Part shown: in pieces, positions 63,638 to 64,000 of the stretch
How the letters are laid out: each line of letters starts with the position of its first letter
Position numbering within the stretch: the stretch's first letter is position 1
NCBI GenBank assembly: GCA_023301725.1
Contig: JALZUD010000037.1
Location: 1-64,000 of the forward strand
From: Granulosicoccus sp.
GTDB taxonomy: Bacteria; Pseudomonadota; Gammaproteobacteria; Granulosicoccales; Granulosicoccaceae
Reading direction: 5' to 3'
Length of the DNA stretch: 64,000 bases
The notes under the pieces: generated by a model
The model's input: only the letters and a program-made list of their open reading frames with translations
What the model was told of the DNA's origin: nothing
The model's database searches: none
Position numbers and translations under genes: made by a program

Positions 63638-64000
63638 ATGAAAAATTTTATTACTGAACTTCAATGGCGTGGCATGGTTCACGATGCTATGCCGGGCACA
63701 GAAGAGCATCTCATGGAGCAGATGCGCTGTGCTTATATTGGATTTGATCCAACGGCAGATTCGCTGCATATCGGTAATCTGGTCCCCATCATGTTGCTGG
63801 CACATTTTCAACGGGCAGGGCACAAGCCTTACGCCTTAGTGGGTGGTGCAACTGGCATGATTGGCGATCCATCAGGCAAGTCTGATGAACGTAATTTGCT
63901 GGATGAGCCTACGCTCAGGCATAACCAGGAAGCGGTAAAAAAACAGCTAGGTCAGTTTCTGGATTTTTCTGGAAACACCGACAATTCTGCTGTACTTGTG
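63638..64000 (+). CDS. tyrS: Tyrosine-tRNA ligase, 5' part only
   Basis: The first 121 residues are visible. The frame is open at the window end. The class I signature is LHIGNLVP, preceded by [10 protein letters not shown], with [20 protein letters not shown] following, as in tyrosyl-tRNA synthetase. The full enzyme would be about 400 residues. AAGGA lies before ATG 63638. Confidence 0.95.
   Translation, partial: MKNFITELQWRGMVHDAMPGTEEHLMEQMRCAYIGFDPTADSLHIGNLVPIMLLAHFQRAGHKPYALVGGATGMIGDPSGKSDERNLLDEPTLRHNQEAVKKQLGQFLDFSGNTDNSAVLV

Overview
The window looks like chromosome of a Gammaproteobacterium, probably marine. The clearest evidence is the surE-pcm-nlpD-rpoS block, the trxB/ftsK-lolA-rarA block, a pqi (MCE) operon and a large Pseudomonas-type isocitrate lyase. 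C-terminal sorting tails of the GlyGly-CTERM kind and calcium-binding thrombospondin type-3 repeats also fit. GC content is balanced by eye. I cannot name the genus from sequence alone.

Layout. Positions 1-1486 (minus) hold an exported astacin-type zinc protease cut by the left edge. Positions 2-16 kb are accessory. They contain two unrecognised genes, an exported caspase-like protein, short tandem repeats next to a frame-disrupted gene, a DUF192 protein, two tandem paralogous OmpA-like lipoproteins and a small exported protein that resembles a conjugation-element protein. They end with a four-gene vWA/vWA/PP2C/kinase set of the TerY-P (YegL-YegK-YegI) type. Positions 15.8-21.5 kb (minus) are a peptide-type ABC importer ending in an ATC-hydrolase-family gene. 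A Nudix hydrolase and an NmrA-type reductase follow.

Positions 24-27.5 kb are a pqiA-pqiA-pqiB-pqiC operon for lipid trafficking across the envelope. After a decayed OmpA fragment comes a 1023-residue ammonium-transporter/PAS/GGDEF/EAL fusion, which would tie ammonium to c-di-GMP. Then come a CMD/AhpD-like gene with an in-frame UGA, a thrombospondin-repeat surface protein, a RidA protein, a GH20 hexosaminidase lipoprotein, a DMT exporter and an M42 peptidase.

Positions 41.5-64 kb are mostly housekeeping: tRNA-Arg(CCU), a PilZ protein, aceA, a YheT-type hydrolase, surE-pcm-nlpD-rpoS, hom, aat, a FemAB-like protein, trxB, ftsK-lolA-rarA-GNAT and the start of tyrS. Inside this stretch lies an unusual 874-residue protein at 49947-52571. 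It joins a thrombospondin-repeat region and a C-terminal sorting tail to a second signal-like segment and an outer-membrane beta-barrel.

The best candidates for something new are this fusion, the expanded TerY-P cassette beside the caspase-like gene, the Amt-GGDEF-EAL protein and the duplicated OmpA lipoproteins with repeat-coded linkers.
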